Positions 1-11,808 of a DNA stretch of 64,000 nt are shown piece after piece; the stretch's first letter is position 1; every line of letters begins with the position of its first letter. Origin of the DNA: Magicicada septendecula (lineage: Eukaryota > Arthropoda > Insecta > Hemiptera > Cicadidae). Where the stretch lies: positions 145,287,574-145,351,573 of the forward strand of contig CM068369.1 in NCBI GenBank assembly GCA_034769895.1. The letters are read 5' to 3'. The position numbers and the translations under genes were made by a program. The notes beneath the pieces are model-generated. The model did not search any database and was not told the origin of the DNA. It saw only the letters and a program-made list of their open reading frames with translations.

Positions 1-639
1 TGTATTTTCATTATGTTTGCGAAACATACAGTCTCCTCTATTTCAAATATGTTATTTCACATTGATTCTTCTGAGACAGATATTTTGTATATATCAAGTC
101 TTCTTTGTTAGATATTATAGTAATTTGGTTATTAAGCTGACCTGATAAATAATTGTTTCATTCTTCATACTCACATTTATTAATTTAATTATACTTACCA
201 GTAATGTTATGGTTTTTTTGTTACTTATACATCTTTTTCCTATTGTCATTGTGTTGATGTAAAGCAATATTCCATGTCTTTTATGTTCTTAATTTTATTA
301 AATTTTTTATTTGGATATATGTTTCCATATAATTGAAGCAACATGTGATTGTAAATTAATTCTTGAATTCTGTATTAATTACATCGAATACAAATATTAT
401 ATTAGATTAGATTACTCATCCATATTTATTACTGGATTTATGCTTGACTAATTACTTAGTATGGTGATGAAAAGTTAAATAATCTTTGGTTTGCTAATGA
501 AACCTACAGTCATCCTTGGAAAAACTGAGGAACGGTAATCTACTTTGCTTCCATTTCTAAAACTGATTTTTTAATTTTTTAATTAAAATGATTATGTTAT
601 GATTTAAATGCCTATATAATAATAACAATAATAATAACA
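1..639. other. AT-rich non-coding DNA
   Basis: No open frame or element end is supported here. Near 615-650 there is a short imperfect AAT/AAC simple-sequence tract directly in front of the LINE relic. The rest looks like ordinary intergenic or intronic DNA. Confidence 0.5.
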
Positions 640-1010
640 ATGATAATAATACGTGGGAAAGATAACAGACAGAATCCAGAAAAGGAGGATTGCTTCTCTT
701 TTCATATGACACAAATGAGCCCAAAGAGACTGACCAACAGAATCTTTGCCTACTTTCTAAATAAATAAAAAAAACAGTGGGCCTGGTTTACCAAAGTGGA
801 ACTGCAGGAAGTGGGAATTACACTTGAGGATATCCAAGACTGTGACTTCCTTAAGAAAAAACCTGGAACACGCCAGGATTTTCAGGGTAACCCCAAGCTG
901 AAAACAGGGAAGATGTGGACTGTAGAAAGAAAGAAAGTGCACTCAAAATGAATTAAGAAATTCTGGACAGAAGTTAAACCCCAAGGAAGAAAACAGTTGA
1001 ATTAATATGA
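640..1010 (+). pseudogene. LINE (non-LTR retrotransposon) 3' end relic
   Basis: Decayed C-terminal tail of an endonuclease/reverse-transcriptase polyprotein. Early in the segment one frame reads GKITDRIQKRR, the usual start of the post-RT tail in many insect LINEs. After a frame change another reads RLTNRIFAYF. From about 790 a long frame reads VELQEVGITLEDIQD, and then KTGKMWTVERKKVHS. This order of a tEvkedLqelGIt..Di motif followed by a basic kTG..WteeRKkaHSer segment is the pattern I know from LINE polyproteins annotated as endonuclease-reverse transcriptase. Stops and at least two frame changes break it, so it is not functional. It is a 5'-truncated copy. A similar tail occurs at 63645-63943 on the same strand. 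The clade is not determined. Confidence 0.6.
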
Positions 1011-1613
1011 TCCATAGTTGGCTGAAACATTAAAAAAAATAATAATCTTAATGGCTTTTAAAAATAAAATAACTTGTTTTGTAGTAAAAAATTGTCTTCG
1101 ATTAAATTTTTCATCTGCTTTACATATCTTGTATAGTGATGTAACTATACCCTGAGGGATATAATCCCTGCCCTCTATAATAACTATACCTTGCCCTCAG
1201 GATAATTGTAACAAACAATAAGTTCCAAGGAATAAAATCAGAAAGCTTATGTGAGACAAACAAGCAAATTTAAACTAAAATTAAATTGTTAAGGCATTGG
1301 CTGTACAATATCTTTTGCATGAATAAAGCTTGGGCTCTAAAATAGTAGACAACAGTGATGGCAACAATAACATTTCATAACATCTCATAACTTTTCAAGA
1401 ATAATTTTAATTAAAAAATGTAAGCAAAGTACACCATAATAATATTTTTACAAAATATTTACAATAATTATTGAAAAATGCAAAACAGTTAAAAAATGCT
1501 AAAAGTTAATTGAGAGAGTTATATTAGGAACAGTTAAATTATGTCAGCATTATTATAATCTGAAGCACATGATACTCAGTAATTTAATCAGACTCTGTAT
1601 CAATTTTTTTCAG
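1011..1613. other. AT-rich non-coding DNA, possible intron
   Basis: Nothing codes convincingly. The stretch ends in a T-rich tract and a CAG at 1611-1613 that would serve as a 3' splice site for the exon that follows. Confidence 0.4.
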
Positions 1614-1784
1614 TTTCCTTATGTTCTTGACTACATTAAATTGAAAGCTGATTTACTTGATGAACAAAAGACAGTTATTGAGTGGGAAAGAAGGTGTAAA
1701 AACACAATATACAATAAAATATTTGAACTCAATAACTTAAAATTAAGACAGTCACATATAAACAGTTGGAACAAGAGATACTAA
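1614..1784 (+). CDS. Possible last exon of a host coiled-coil protein gene
   Basis: A run of seven Ts followed by CAG (1604-1613) precedes an open frame of 56 codons that starts in phase 0 and ends with TAA at 1782-1784. The frame begins FPYVLDYIKLKADLLDEQ and continues with TVIEWERRCKN, a charged, helix-forming composition unlike the transposon relics around it. The D-Y-I-x-L-K-A-x-L followed by a W-E-R-R/K segment is reminiscent of the C-terminal part of the DUF4201 coiled-coil family (ciliary CCDC113/CFAP263 and CCDC96 proteins), but I hold that only as a suggestion. A polyadenylation-type AATAAA lies near 2064. Upstream exons would have to lie further left, outside the window, or be missed within it. 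It could also be chance or a relic. It is the best candidate here for a real host exon. Confidence 0.35.
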   Translation, partial: FPYVLDYIKLKADLLDEQKTVIEWERRCKNTIYNKIFELNNLKLRQSHINSWNKRY

Positions 1785-3455
1785 ATTGAATCTGTATTGT
1801 GATTTCAAAAATGTCTTAAGGTTTGGTACATATTATAATTTAAACATACATACATATACATTTTTATTTATTTATTTTTATTTTAATCAATTTCTTTTAT
1901 CAGACCACTGGTTTTTACTATATTTATATTTAGCAAATGTTTATCAGTATACAGGAGTTTATTTTAAAACAAGAGTATGAACATTAAAAAGTACTACAAC
2001 ATTTATATAAATTTTGTTACCTGACAGTAGCTTTTGTGTCTAATTTACAGTAACAAATTTATAAATAAAACAATATGAAATTCACAGTATAATGTAAAAT
2101 ATTGTATGCCATTGGTATAAAAAATACACGATTTTATATACCTTATATTATATAGGAATTTCTTATTGTTTTACTTGTAAATTAGATACTGTAAATTAGA
2201 CACAATAGCTTACTACATGTTATTTATAATCACCTACTAATTGTACTATATATATTTTATATATACTCTATATTAGTTTAAGTGATCTATAGTTTGACTT
2301 GTAAATTGTTTTTACACACAAAAGCATATTGTATACGATTTATAAGTATCCAGTAACAGTATTTTATTTTGTTCCAAACAGTAGAACACGCCTTTGTTAA
2401 ACTGTTTACCTGGGACTTTACACACACACACACACACACACACACAATTTATGTAATTATTGAGTATAATATATGTCTTTATATATTCATAAAATATACA
2501 CACACACGCAAAGTATAAAATAGTATAGTGTATTATAATTTATATAAACTGTAATTATATAATTATATTTAAATATAAATATTATAATTAGTATGTATAT
2601 ATTTAAATATATTTAAAATATATATTATAATATCAATAGTATTACTTACATTTACATAAATATGTATATGTATATTTATATAAATTATAATTTATATAAT
2701 TCTGAAAATGTTAAACAAAAGTTTGGAATTCATTTTCATACCTAACGTTTATTTTATAACAAACTATTATTGGCAACTTCAAATCCAAAATGGAGACATA
2801 ATACCGTATAGAACTTGAACAATTTTGTTCAGTTTCTGTAGACTAAATAATGTACCATTTCAGAAATGTATGTTAATAGTTAGGCTGAATTTGACTGGTT
2901 TATAACTAGCATTAATGTTTATGATCCTCATTACCTACCTTAGTGGTTGTTCCACTAACACCCATTTGGACCTAGTTTGTAAATGCTCATTTAATTGAGT
3001 GTTCTATCATAATTATCGACGTTGCTTCAGATATTTTGGTATATGGTATAATACATTGCATATATATTTTATTTTGAATACACTCATATGATGAATTAAC
3101 AACAACATAAATCAAAACAGCACCTGTATTTTTACACCATACATGCATTTGTTCATACGGATGATTTGAATTTGCACATGTAGTCTAGTGGAATTCATAT
3201 GCTTCAATTATGTATACCTTTACTAGAACTGCAGCCTCAGCATGGTAGGGCCATGGTAGGTACACTTGTTAAGAAAGTACCTAAAAATCTTACAAGTAAA
3301 TATTATTGGCAGGAAAGCATTTAAAATCAGAATCCTTGTGGAATTTGAATTACCATATGAGTCTAAATACTGTACTGTCCATATCACAACTGAATTTCTA
3401 AATCCTGATTGCCCTTAACTTCTAAACAGATTTCCTGTAACTTCAATTTCTAGAC
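1785..3455. other. AT-rich non-coding DNA
   Basis: Very AT-rich. It contains a dinucleotide microsatellite and long TA-rich stretches around 2520-2700. No coding or element signal was recognised. Confidence 0.5.
2421..2446. repeat. (CA)13 microsatellite
   Basis: Thirteen uninterrupted CA units, with a second very short CA run near 2501-2509. Confidence 0.95.
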
Positions 3456-3921
3456 TATACTATTATCAAATAGGGAGTGTGGCTGGGCACAACACAACAC
3501 AGCTCCCGTCTTTTCTGTTAATGCTCCGCTACGCTCTGCTTACATCGTTGATATCTCGAAACTTTTCCTCAACACTTTCTCGGATTGTGATCTTAAAATT
3601 TTATTTGGACTTTCAAAAAACGGTTAAGCAAAAAAAAAGTATAGGTCATCGCTTTGGAAAAAAGTTCCCCGCTGGATGAAAAAATGCTTACGCTGGTGTA
3701 CTTATTCGATGCCTGTTTGAAAAAACAATTATGTTAATAATTTACAGCTTTATAAATATTATATTATAATAAATCTTTGGTATACTTAAATTTATACATT
3801 TTCTGAGAAGTAGTTAAGCTGTAAATTATTAATGTAAGCAGAGCGTAGCGGAGCATTAACAGAAAAGACGGGAGCTGTGTTGTGTTGTGCCCAGCCGCAT
3901 TCCCTATTTGATAATAGTATA
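3456..3921. mobile_element. Foldback MITE with ~90-bp inverted arms
   Basis: The left arm (about 3456-3546) and right arm (about 3830-3921) are near-perfect reverse complements. Both outer ends read TATACTATTATCAAATAGGG going inward, and the arms run through a GC-richer block with TGTTAATGCTCCGCTACGC. A second, inner inverted repeat is present: AATAATTTACAGCTT near 3738 against AAGCTGTAAATTATTA near 3817. There is no transposase. The ends start with TA and no longer duplication is obvious, which would suit a Tc1/mariner-type target. The family is not determined. Confidence 0.7.
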
Positions 3922-5120
3922 ACTGTAGGTAAGAAAACACAAAATCTTGGCAATTGATTAGTGAAAATTTAATGAAATATTTTGATAGTTTTCATTATAA
4001 TTTACTGTCCCAGGGTCGTTATAGGTCTTGCAAGTTGAGTGCTACAAAATTCAGTAAATTGTTATATAAACTAGAGTACTACCAGTGTAGAGTCTGTGAA
4101 CAGTGGAAGATATAACAGTGCATCCTGTGTGACTCATAAACCCTGTATGACACATACACAATAAAAAAGAAAAGTGAATAATTTTAATTAAAAAGTATGG
4201 GTAATTAGCTTTCTCACTAGAGCATATACAGGATTATTAAAAGAAGACAGTTATATTTTTCGTACAGTTACACCATTTTATATAAAACAAAATCTTTGAC
4301 TCCAAACATTACTTCCACAATAATAGCTTATGATTCTTATATAAAAACATGTTTCTGCTTGTGTAGGTAGATACGTCAATATATTTTAATTATAAAATTA
4401 TTGCAAATAATAATTGTAGCAACTAACATGGAGACAAAAAGAAAACTGGAAAATAAGTTATCACAATTGTAAACAGAAATGCTCTTATATCATACAACTT
4501 TAAGTATCTCAGTAAAAGTTCCATAAACTTGTGTGCTGGCCTCATTTTAGTTCTTCTAAAAACACTGCTTAATTTTAAAAAATTTCACACTTTGCATGTA
4601 GTAAAATATAAGTTAAATGTTTTTCAAAAGAAGCTTTCATTGCTAATTTTACAACATAGTCACATTAATTAATGTAATATTCCACTTGTGATTACAGGTT
4701 CTAGAAGACATTTTATTTAAATCATGATCTAGAAAGTGAAAGATGCTCAGTTTAATAGACTCCAGCCTTATTAGATTTAAAGAGGAAATTATAATTTATA
4801 AACATCATGTAAAACTTTACAAACATTATTCACAAGCAAAAAATAGGGCAATATATAAACACAGATTTATAGTGATCATGACACAGATAAAAAAATAATT
4901 ACTGAAACAAGGATAACTGAATAAAAACCATTTATTACAGAAATGTGGAAGTTATTTTAATTTATCTAATTACCACTATAAAGAAGAAAGGTAAACATTG
5001 GCAAAAATCTCCAGATCTTCAAGCAGGACCTACTGCAAGTTGTATTTACCATTATAATTGAACTCTTCTATACACAATATCAGTGAACTTGATTGTATAT
5101 TTAACTATTCTTTTGATAAA
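3922..5120. other. AT-rich non-coding DNA
   Basis: No coding frame, splice-supported exon or element terminus was recognised. Confidence 0.5.
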
Positions 5121-5122
5121 TA

Positions 5123-6433
5123 CGAGGGGGTACCCAAAAATAACCGGAATTTTTTTTTAAAGCTATGTATTTAATTTTTTTTACAAAACAACCTTATCAC
5201 CTTCAAAGTACTCTCCATTACACTTAATACATTTATCCAATCTGCGATCCCATTCCTGGAAACATTTTTCAAACTCATCTGTTGTGATGGCCGACAGCTC
5301 CTGCCTCGTTTTTCTCTTTACCGCTTCCACGTCATCAAAACGTTGTCCTTTCATGTCCCTCTTCGTTTGCGGAAACAAGAAGAAATCGCACGGAGCGAGG
5401 TCAGGTGAGTAAGGGGCGTGGGGCAAAGGAGTCATGTTGTTTTTGCTAAAAACTGGCGCACTGAAATGGCTGCATGAGCAGGTGCATTGTCATGGTGGAA
5501 AAACCAGTCTCCCACAAATCGGGCCTTCTTTGTCGCACATTGTTACGCAATCTTTTTAAAACCTCCAAATAGAAAGCCTGATTAACAGTCTGACCTGGTG
5601 GGACGAATTCAGAATGCACTACCTCTCTCACATCGAAAAAACAAATGAGCATCATCTTGATGTTTGATTTCACGTGACGAGCTTTTTTTGGGCGAGGTGA
5701 CAATGAAGTTTTCCACTGGCTTGACTGTTGTTTAGTTTCGGGGTCATAACCATAGCACCATGACTCGTCACCAGAAATGACCTTGGAGGAAATCTGGGTC
5801 GGTTCGGAGCTGGTCTTTCAATGCACGGCATGTTTCAACTCGATTCTCTTTTTGCTGTTCAGTCAGGATCCGAGGAACAAATTTTGCAGTGACCCTTCTC
5901 ATCCCCAAATCTTCTGACAAAATTCGCTGAACCGAGCTCCAAGTTATTCCAGATAACTTACTAATCTCTTCAATGGTCTGTCGTCAGTCTTCAAGCACGA
6001 TTGCATGAACTTTTTTAACATTTTCGTCAATTCTGGAAGTTGACGGGCGTCCAGAACGAGGTTTGTCATCAATTGACATTTTACCTTCTTTGAAACGAGA
6101 AAACCATTGGTACACTTGAGTTTTTCCCATAGCACTATCCTTGTAAGCTGTTTTCAACATCACAACAGTTTCTGCGGCATTTTTCCCAAGCAGGAAACAA
6201 AATTTCACAGCAGCACGCTGTTCACTTAAATCCGCCATGACAAAAAACGAGGAGCAAGCGAAACTGCTTTTACAAAACGAATTACTGTGACCGGACATAA
6301 CCTTCTCAGGCGACAACAATGACGGCACCGAACTCGGAACGAGTTGCGCTACACTCGCCTAGCGGGAGAAATGCGTACTACGTAAGCTCCGCCAGTCGCA
6401 GCACTATTCCGGTTATTTTTGGGTACCCCCTCG
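5123..6433 (-). mobile_element. mariner-family DNA transposon, full length but inactive
   Basis: Perfect 28-bp terminal inverted repeats begin CGAGGGGGTACCCAAAAATA (5123-5150 and 6406-6433). They are flanked by TA on both sides (5121-5122 and 6434-6435), the target duplication expected for Tc1/mariner elements. The length of 1311 bp is typical for mariner. The single transposase gene lies on the minus strand and is frameshifted. The termini resemble in pattern, but are not identical to, those of the palindromic mariner at 40004-40914 (CGAGGGGGGACCCAAAAG), so these are related but separate families. Confidence 0.95.
5181..6238 (-). pseudogene. mariner transposase, frameshifted
   Basis: The transposase binds the terminal repeats and performs cut-and-paste transposition through a DDD catalytic triad. 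The N-terminal piece starts at the ATG at 6238 with MADLSEQRAAVKFCFLLGK and then VYQWFSRFKEGKMSIDDKPR and GRPSTSR, the two helix-turn-helix region of mariner. Further on, the second catalytic block reads HHDNAPAH around 5490, and the third reads YSPDLAPCDFF around 5400, consistent with DD34D. The span of about 350 codons is the usual mariner length. It is broken: the N-terminal reading frame closes near 5984, there is a disturbed region around 5700-5960, and the frame changes again between the second and third acidic residues (about 5440). No active protein is expected. Confidence 0.92.
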
Positions 6434-6435
6434 TA

Positions 6436-7389
6436 GGTTGCAAACTACAGTACTATGCTGTTACAATATTTGATCACTGAAGTAATTAGCCTACTGTGTC
6501 TATGATGTGACAGGACATTAGTACATATCATATTATATATGTCAATAATAAACTATCCCATGAATAATATGAGGTTTTAAAATTTATCTTCCTGGGCTCC
6601 TGTATACCACTTTATGATTTTCAGATTTTGTGCATACTTAAGATGTTTCAGAACTAAGTATCTTCTATCTTTAATTATGTTAAAATGTGTTGGTCTTTGT
6701 CACTTTTCATTAAGCATGAAAATTCATATGGTAATGTGAATGTGTTCCATGCATAATCTGTGTTCCATTGTACTGGCAAGCTTATAAAGTTAATCTGATT
6801 AAGGTGATGTGAAAAATTGTTATGTTTGCACTTTTAATATTCAGTTACACATCGTATTGTTAAGAACAACACTGGTTTTCAATTTAACACATTTGTATTT
6901 TTCTTAATATCTGCTAAACATTTATCCCTTTCTACAAAAAGGCATTCTCAGTCGTTTGACTGATATGAGTCAAATAACTGACACAATCCCTATTTATACA
7001 ATAGGCCCCCTGCCCAATTATATGTGTCTTCCAATTTAAAGATTATCTTTTTGCTGTGAATCACTGTCTTGTAAAGAAGGATAGTGTTTCATAGCACATT
7101 GCCAGAGACGCTACACGTAAAAAAATTACTTACATTCTATAAGTGATAGTAGGAACTCAGTAACTGTTGGCTGCCTTTGTCTAGTTTTGTTACAAGCTAG
7201 TTTCTTCATTCCTGAATATCTTGTTTCTACTATGTTAGTCATAACTTGCTTCATAAAATCCAGCCAGAATTTTCCTAATATTTTCCTATTGATCTGTGAT
7301 CTGTAGCAACAACTTTATTCCAAAATTGTATTAACACAGCCTTTAGTGTAAGTAGATGGAGACGATACTGCCATGAAATGGGCACTTTA
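6436..7389. other. AT-rich non-coding DNA
   Basis: Nothing recognisable apart from a small imperfect hairpin around 6945-6985. It probably belongs to the ancestral host DNA between insertions. Confidence 0.5.
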
Positions 7390-8030
7390 ATAAATGATGA
7401 CTATCTCTAGACTTCTGTTTATGGATCCTCTAGTTAAGGTAGCATTGGACAAACTTTGATTACATGATCTGAAAACTCCATTAAGAAGATCATGTGGCCT
7501 CGACATAAACTTTGGAAAACAGGACAGCCAATTTTTGGAGACGAACAAGCCAATACGACAGTAGATTTGTGGAGTGACATTATCAAAGGATGGTAGAAGT
7601 GAAAATACCAGCTGCAAAATAAAACAAGGGAAAATATGGCACTGAAACGAGGTGATAGGGCAGCTGAATTCTGTGCTTTGGAAAGTATAGTCACCTATGG
7701 GGCTCTGAATCTCAGTAGATAAATGAAAGAAACTCCAAATGCTTAAGCAGTGGAAACGGACTTTTGGAGGTCTTGTAGGGTACCCAGGCTCCAAGACATT
7801 AGAAATTAGGATATCATGAGGCAGCTTCATGTTAACAAGACAATTATAGACACCATAAGTACAAAGTGCCTCGTATGGTTTGGCCATGAGGAACAGATGC
7901 CTGACACTGGTCTAAGTTTAGACCTAGGTGGTAGATTTGGTACCACCTAAAAATGACAGAAATGGAGTAGATCCAGGAGGCCATGGAATGTGGACGTATT
8001 CAATGAGATAGATAAAGGAGGCTTTATCAT
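7390..8030 (+). pseudogene. LINE reverse-transcriptase C-terminal relic
   Basis: Stops and frame changes are frequent, but reading across frames gives the ordered hallmarks of the post-RT part of insect LINE polyproteins. These are CGVTLSKDGRSENTSCKIKQ (about 7570-7630), ESIVTYGALNLS near 7690, ETDFWRSCRVPRLQDIRN (about 7760-7810), MRQLHVNKTIIDT (about 7815-7855), LVWFGHEEQMPDT (about 7870-7910) and RRPWNVDVFNE (about 7978-8010). The W-F-G-H-V/E motif with downstream R-P-R is established for this group. The 166-codon open frame on the opposite strand over 7387-7887 is a shadow of this relic. The copy is 5'-truncated and dead. Confidence 0.65.
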
Positions 8031-8580
8031 ACTTCATTACATTCCCACTACACTTACCGGTATTTCTTGTAACGTTATCTACATCATCTTGTATTTATTT
8101 TATAGCTATTTGGAAATGTTCATCAATACGTTTACATAATGAATTACTTAGATCATCAAACTTTACACTTATACTCTTCTCAAACTTGATATTTTGTTCT
8201 TTAAGTTCTTTAAAATTAGTATCATTTTTAATATTCTGTTCTTCCCATTTTATTTTCTGCTCATTAATATCATTACTCAATTTATCAAATTTACTATCAA
8301 ACTATTTGTCATTGGCATCAAAATGTTTACTCATAAAATTCATTATATCGGCCAATGATGGTTCTCTTATTTTTGTAACTACAGGAGTCGATTTTGCTTC
8401 AGCATTATCTATCATTATGTAATCGGTTACATTACTTTCCGTCACTGATTGACTGTTTTAATCAGCTGTTTGAATTGACTGCCCTACTTCACTTACACTC
8501 AGTGACGGGTTCATTGACCCAAGGCCACTCTCACTCGTACCCGAGTCTAACAAATTAATTTCTTTTTCGTTATCAGACAT
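8031..8580 (-). pseudogene. Gag-like N-terminal region of a decayed LTR retrotransposon
   Basis: Reading leftward from an ATG at 8580, the protein starts MSDNEKEINLLDSGTSES. After in-frame stops (around 8460 and 8300) it turns into a charged heptad-like coiled coil, SNDINEQKIKWEEQNIKND and FDDLSNSLCKRIDEHFQ. A long coiled coil at the start of Gag is common in insect Gypsy-type elements. The same layout (short acidic start, then a K/E/N-rich coiled coil, preceded by a primer-binding site and LTR) is seen in the intact-looking element at 16520-25918, although the sequences differ. The primer-binding site and LTR at 8783 onward support the assignment. The left end of the element is missing or unrecognised, and no pol was found. 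Confidence 0.55.
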
Positions 8581-8782
8581 TTTTAACTGATTTATAACTT
8601 ATTTTTACTTATGATATAACTACAATTGGTTAATCCTCCCTTCAAAACATTATACTATAACATAAATCTTACACCATAATTACGTAAATTTTACGTAAAT
8701 TAAATTTTGCTGCTTTCACAACCAGATTTCACTTCCTGCACTGTCAAAATAGGCCGGTGTAATACAATTTATTATTATATTA

Positions 8783-8801
8783 CATCCTGGTCACGGCACC
8801 A
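8783..8801 (-). other. Putative retroelement primer-binding site
   Basis: On the minus strand it reads TGGTGCCGTGACCAGGATG. It starts with TGG, lies one base inside the LTR end (GTTACA), and is about 200 bases ahead of the gag-like start. It resembles the complement of an arginine tRNA 3' end, as used by some insect Gypsy elements, with mismatches. Confidence 0.5.
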
Positions 8802-8802
8802 T

Positions 8803-9700
8803 TGTAACTATATATTTAAATTTGATAATAAATGAATTTTACACTTCCACCTACCTTAAGTTCTTATATATGTGTCGGCCGGATCTCTGGTGGTGGACTA
8901 ACCCCGTTCGTACGACGAACTGATCAGTGCAGCAAATGAAATGAGGTGTTTGCAAATAACTTGTTTAACAAATTATATAATATAGTAGATAACATTTTAT
9001 TTTGTATTAATGTAACATTTAGTATTCAAACTTCTTTCTATGCATGAAATATAAAAAAATGTAAACCCTTTCATATTATTATTTTTAACATATGAAATAT
9101 ATCATTATCATTTTTATCTACATAAAAACTTTAACTATCTAACATCTATCATTCTAAGAGAACTAATACCTTTTATTTTTTCTTATATACACACACGACT
9201 CACATACAAAATTATTTTAGATCTCATTTTATTTTATTTTTAGTTTATGCCCAAAATGAATCTAATTTTTAACTGTTATTTTCTTCGCCCATTTATTAAA
9301 AAAACTGTTGCGTATTGTAAGGAAACCCTGTATGCGGTCTTTACAAAAAAAAATAATAAAGAAAAAATTTTATTAAAAAAAAAAAATTTCAATTAAAAAA
9401 AAATTTTGTTTATGTTTTAATCAATGTCTGTAATTGTGAAATAATCCTGTTTTAATGTTCGGTTAAAAATTTTAATAATTAAGAAGGTATTTATTAATTA
9501 TTGAGCACTTCTGGAAGATCTGAACCAAGTCTGGAGTTAATCAGATTAACTCCGGTCAGCAATCGATCTGTGATGTTTAGTGCTGGTCCAATATCTCACT
9601 GTTAATTAATATTTTCTTCTTCTTGAAGTCTCGTTGCATTAATAAATAAACCTTAAATTAGCATGTGAAATAATAATAGATACAAACAATTGAAATAAAT
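8803..9700 (-). mobile_element. Probable LTR of the decayed element (outer end uncertain)
   Basis: The inner LTR end is defined by the primer-binding site (plus strand TGTAAC from 8803). The stretch is rich in A/T runs, with a GC-richer block near 8875-8945 and another near 9510-9600. No partner LTR is present in the window, so the outer boundary near 9700 is a guess. Confidence 0.35.
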
Positions 9701-9983
9701 GGATTTATTAACAATTTCAAGAAATAATCGATTTTTAATCGATTGGGAGCAATTATCGACTCCGTCTCAGGGAATAATCGCTTCGTTCATACAGTGGAAA
9801 AAATTATTACAATTATTATATAAAAAAGGTTCTTGGAGCGATTATATTAATAGTCAGAGAAGGGTCAACGAGAAAGTATAACATTAACATTTAAAGTAAT
9901 TTCAATAATTATTGTTTAACAATATTTAAATAATTCTGATATAATGTTTAAAAAAGTTGAATCATCAAACCATATGTAGCTGC

Positions 9984-10110
9984 TGACGTCACTCGATGCG
10001 GAAGGCAGAAATTCGTATTTTCAAAGATGGCCGCTCCTAGATATGGCAAAGTTATTGGGAATGTCGTCGTGTTAAAATCTCACAGCAAAATTACCTTCAT
10101 AAATGTTTGA
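9984..10110 (+). promoter_or_regulatory. Possible host promoter/5' exon: CRE palindrome plus YY1-like start
   Basis: A perfect TGACGTCA (9984-9991) stands 36 bases before AAAGATGGCCGC, which resembles the YY1-type element found over many animal start codons. The ATG at 10027 opens a frame of 27 codons beginning MAAPRYGKVIGNVVV and closing at TGA 10108-10110. The local base composition is clearly richer in GC than its surroundings. A spliced first exon is possible, but no downstream exon was found. Confidence 0.25.
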
Positions 10111-11449
10111 AATGTCCCCGCACTGGTGTAATCTGTCTAATAGGTTGTTTGGTGTGTTCTGAAGAAGTGTTCCGTGTGTACTTGTGTTAATTATGTTATT
10201 TGATATGTGTTCACTTCTGTGGGTTAACTGCTCAAAAAGTGGTTATGATTTGTAGCGTTAATTATCACAAATATATTGTTTTACTGTTTTAAATCACTAG
10301 TATAATGAAGTTTGGTGTTAGTTTTCACTATTGTCGCTAAAGTTTCTGTAATTTTAGTTAGAAAAATGTTTAATTTAGTTAACTCTCGTTACACTGATAT
10401 TAGAAGGTAACCGTAGTACCATTTTCTACACGGTTTTAAGGAACGTTATTTTACACAACTATTCAGCTCGATATTCAACAAAAGACTAGACTAACTTCCT
10501 TCATGTTAGTCAAAATCTGGCCCAGTTAATCTTTGAAAAAGTATTGTTAAAATATTTCGATTTCCCATACACATGATACTAAAATACATTATATATGGAA
10601 TTTATTTATTTTATTCGTCACCTTCATGAATTATGAACCTTATCATTGGTTTAATCATCTCATTCCTTTGAAATTGATATATTATAGTCCATATCTGTTG
10701 ACATTTTGTGGAAATTACCAAATTTCTCTCTTTTTGGAAATCTAGGCTCAAAAATTGGTTTCCGCCTTCATATAAATTTTTCTGCCATTTTAATTGTTGT
10801 TAATACTATTATAATAAATTTTAATTAGTCATATTTCTCTTCCTTTCCTTAAATACATATAAATTGAACCTTTGAACTGGTTTTTTGTGTTAATCTCTGA
10901 ATTTGACATTGTTCTTTAAAATTAATTAATTTATATATTTTGAAAATTTACAATATTTTAAGGTATATTTCCTTATTATCCCTTTAACTCATAGGATCAT
11001 TCACAGTAGTGGTTAACTGATTTACCTTACCTAAATCTTGCTAGTTTACAGGAATTATAAGTGAATTAACTGGTTTATATGGCTTCTGTGAATTCACTAC
11101 ATGGCCTAGAGTTTAGAATTTTACATTTCTGTCTTTCTCAAATAAATTTAATCCTACTCCTCCTCTGACTTTACATAGTTATTATTACATGAAAATAAAA
11201 CATTTTACAAACCCATTGTGAAGTGTAGTATCTGATTAATACTACTGTTATACAAAAAATAATATTGAACAATATTTAGCATTCTGTACAATTGAACATA
11301 TTGCTGACATGGTTTGAAAACATACATTTAATTCTTTTTGAATTAATACAGCATACCTACTGAAACATTATTAATGGTATGCATGCTGTTATTTGGCAAA
11401 CATAATTCATTTTAAACACATATAAATCTTATTTACTAAAAATTCTTAT
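10111..11449. other. AT-rich non-coding DNA
   Basis: No coding frame or element end was recognised up to the target duplication of the PLE palindrome. Confidence 0.5.
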
Positions 11450-11572
11450 AAACCTATTGAATTCTTGGATTTCGTTGTCCATGACGTGTCCGTTACTTAA
11501 CTAAATATCACTATAATATTGACGACTCGGAACACAAAGTTTTTTATAAGTAAAAACGTAAAGTTTTACCTT

Positions 11573-11619
11573 ACAGCCTAAACCGGCTTTCACCTATAGA
11601 AGGCTTCATCAGAGGCTGT
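11573..11619 (-). ncRNA. Hammerhead ribozyme motif, PLE type (left arm)
   Basis: Mirror copy of the motif at 11809-11855, read on the minus strand. It has the CUGAUGA core, a short stem II, the GAAA core, and outer ACAGCCU/AGGCUGU pairing. Hammerhead motifs in PLEs are established knowledge; activity here is inferred. Confidence 0.8.
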
Positions 11620-11808
11620 CGTTAGTAGCGCTGCTCGTCTTGTTGTTGGCGACGAGAAAGTGTTTCGAAAGATTGAAGCTGTGTGTGTGTGGTGAGATGT
11701 GTTCGAATAATGCGTGCGAATTCGAACACATCTCACCACACACACACAGCTTCAATCTTTCGAAACACTTTCTCGTCGCCAACAACAAGACGAGCAGCAC
11801 TACTAACG

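Noticed and set aside
7387-7887. 166-codon open frame on the minus strand
   Set aside because: It is the antisense of a LINE reverse-transcriptase relic on the plus strand and has no domain of its own.
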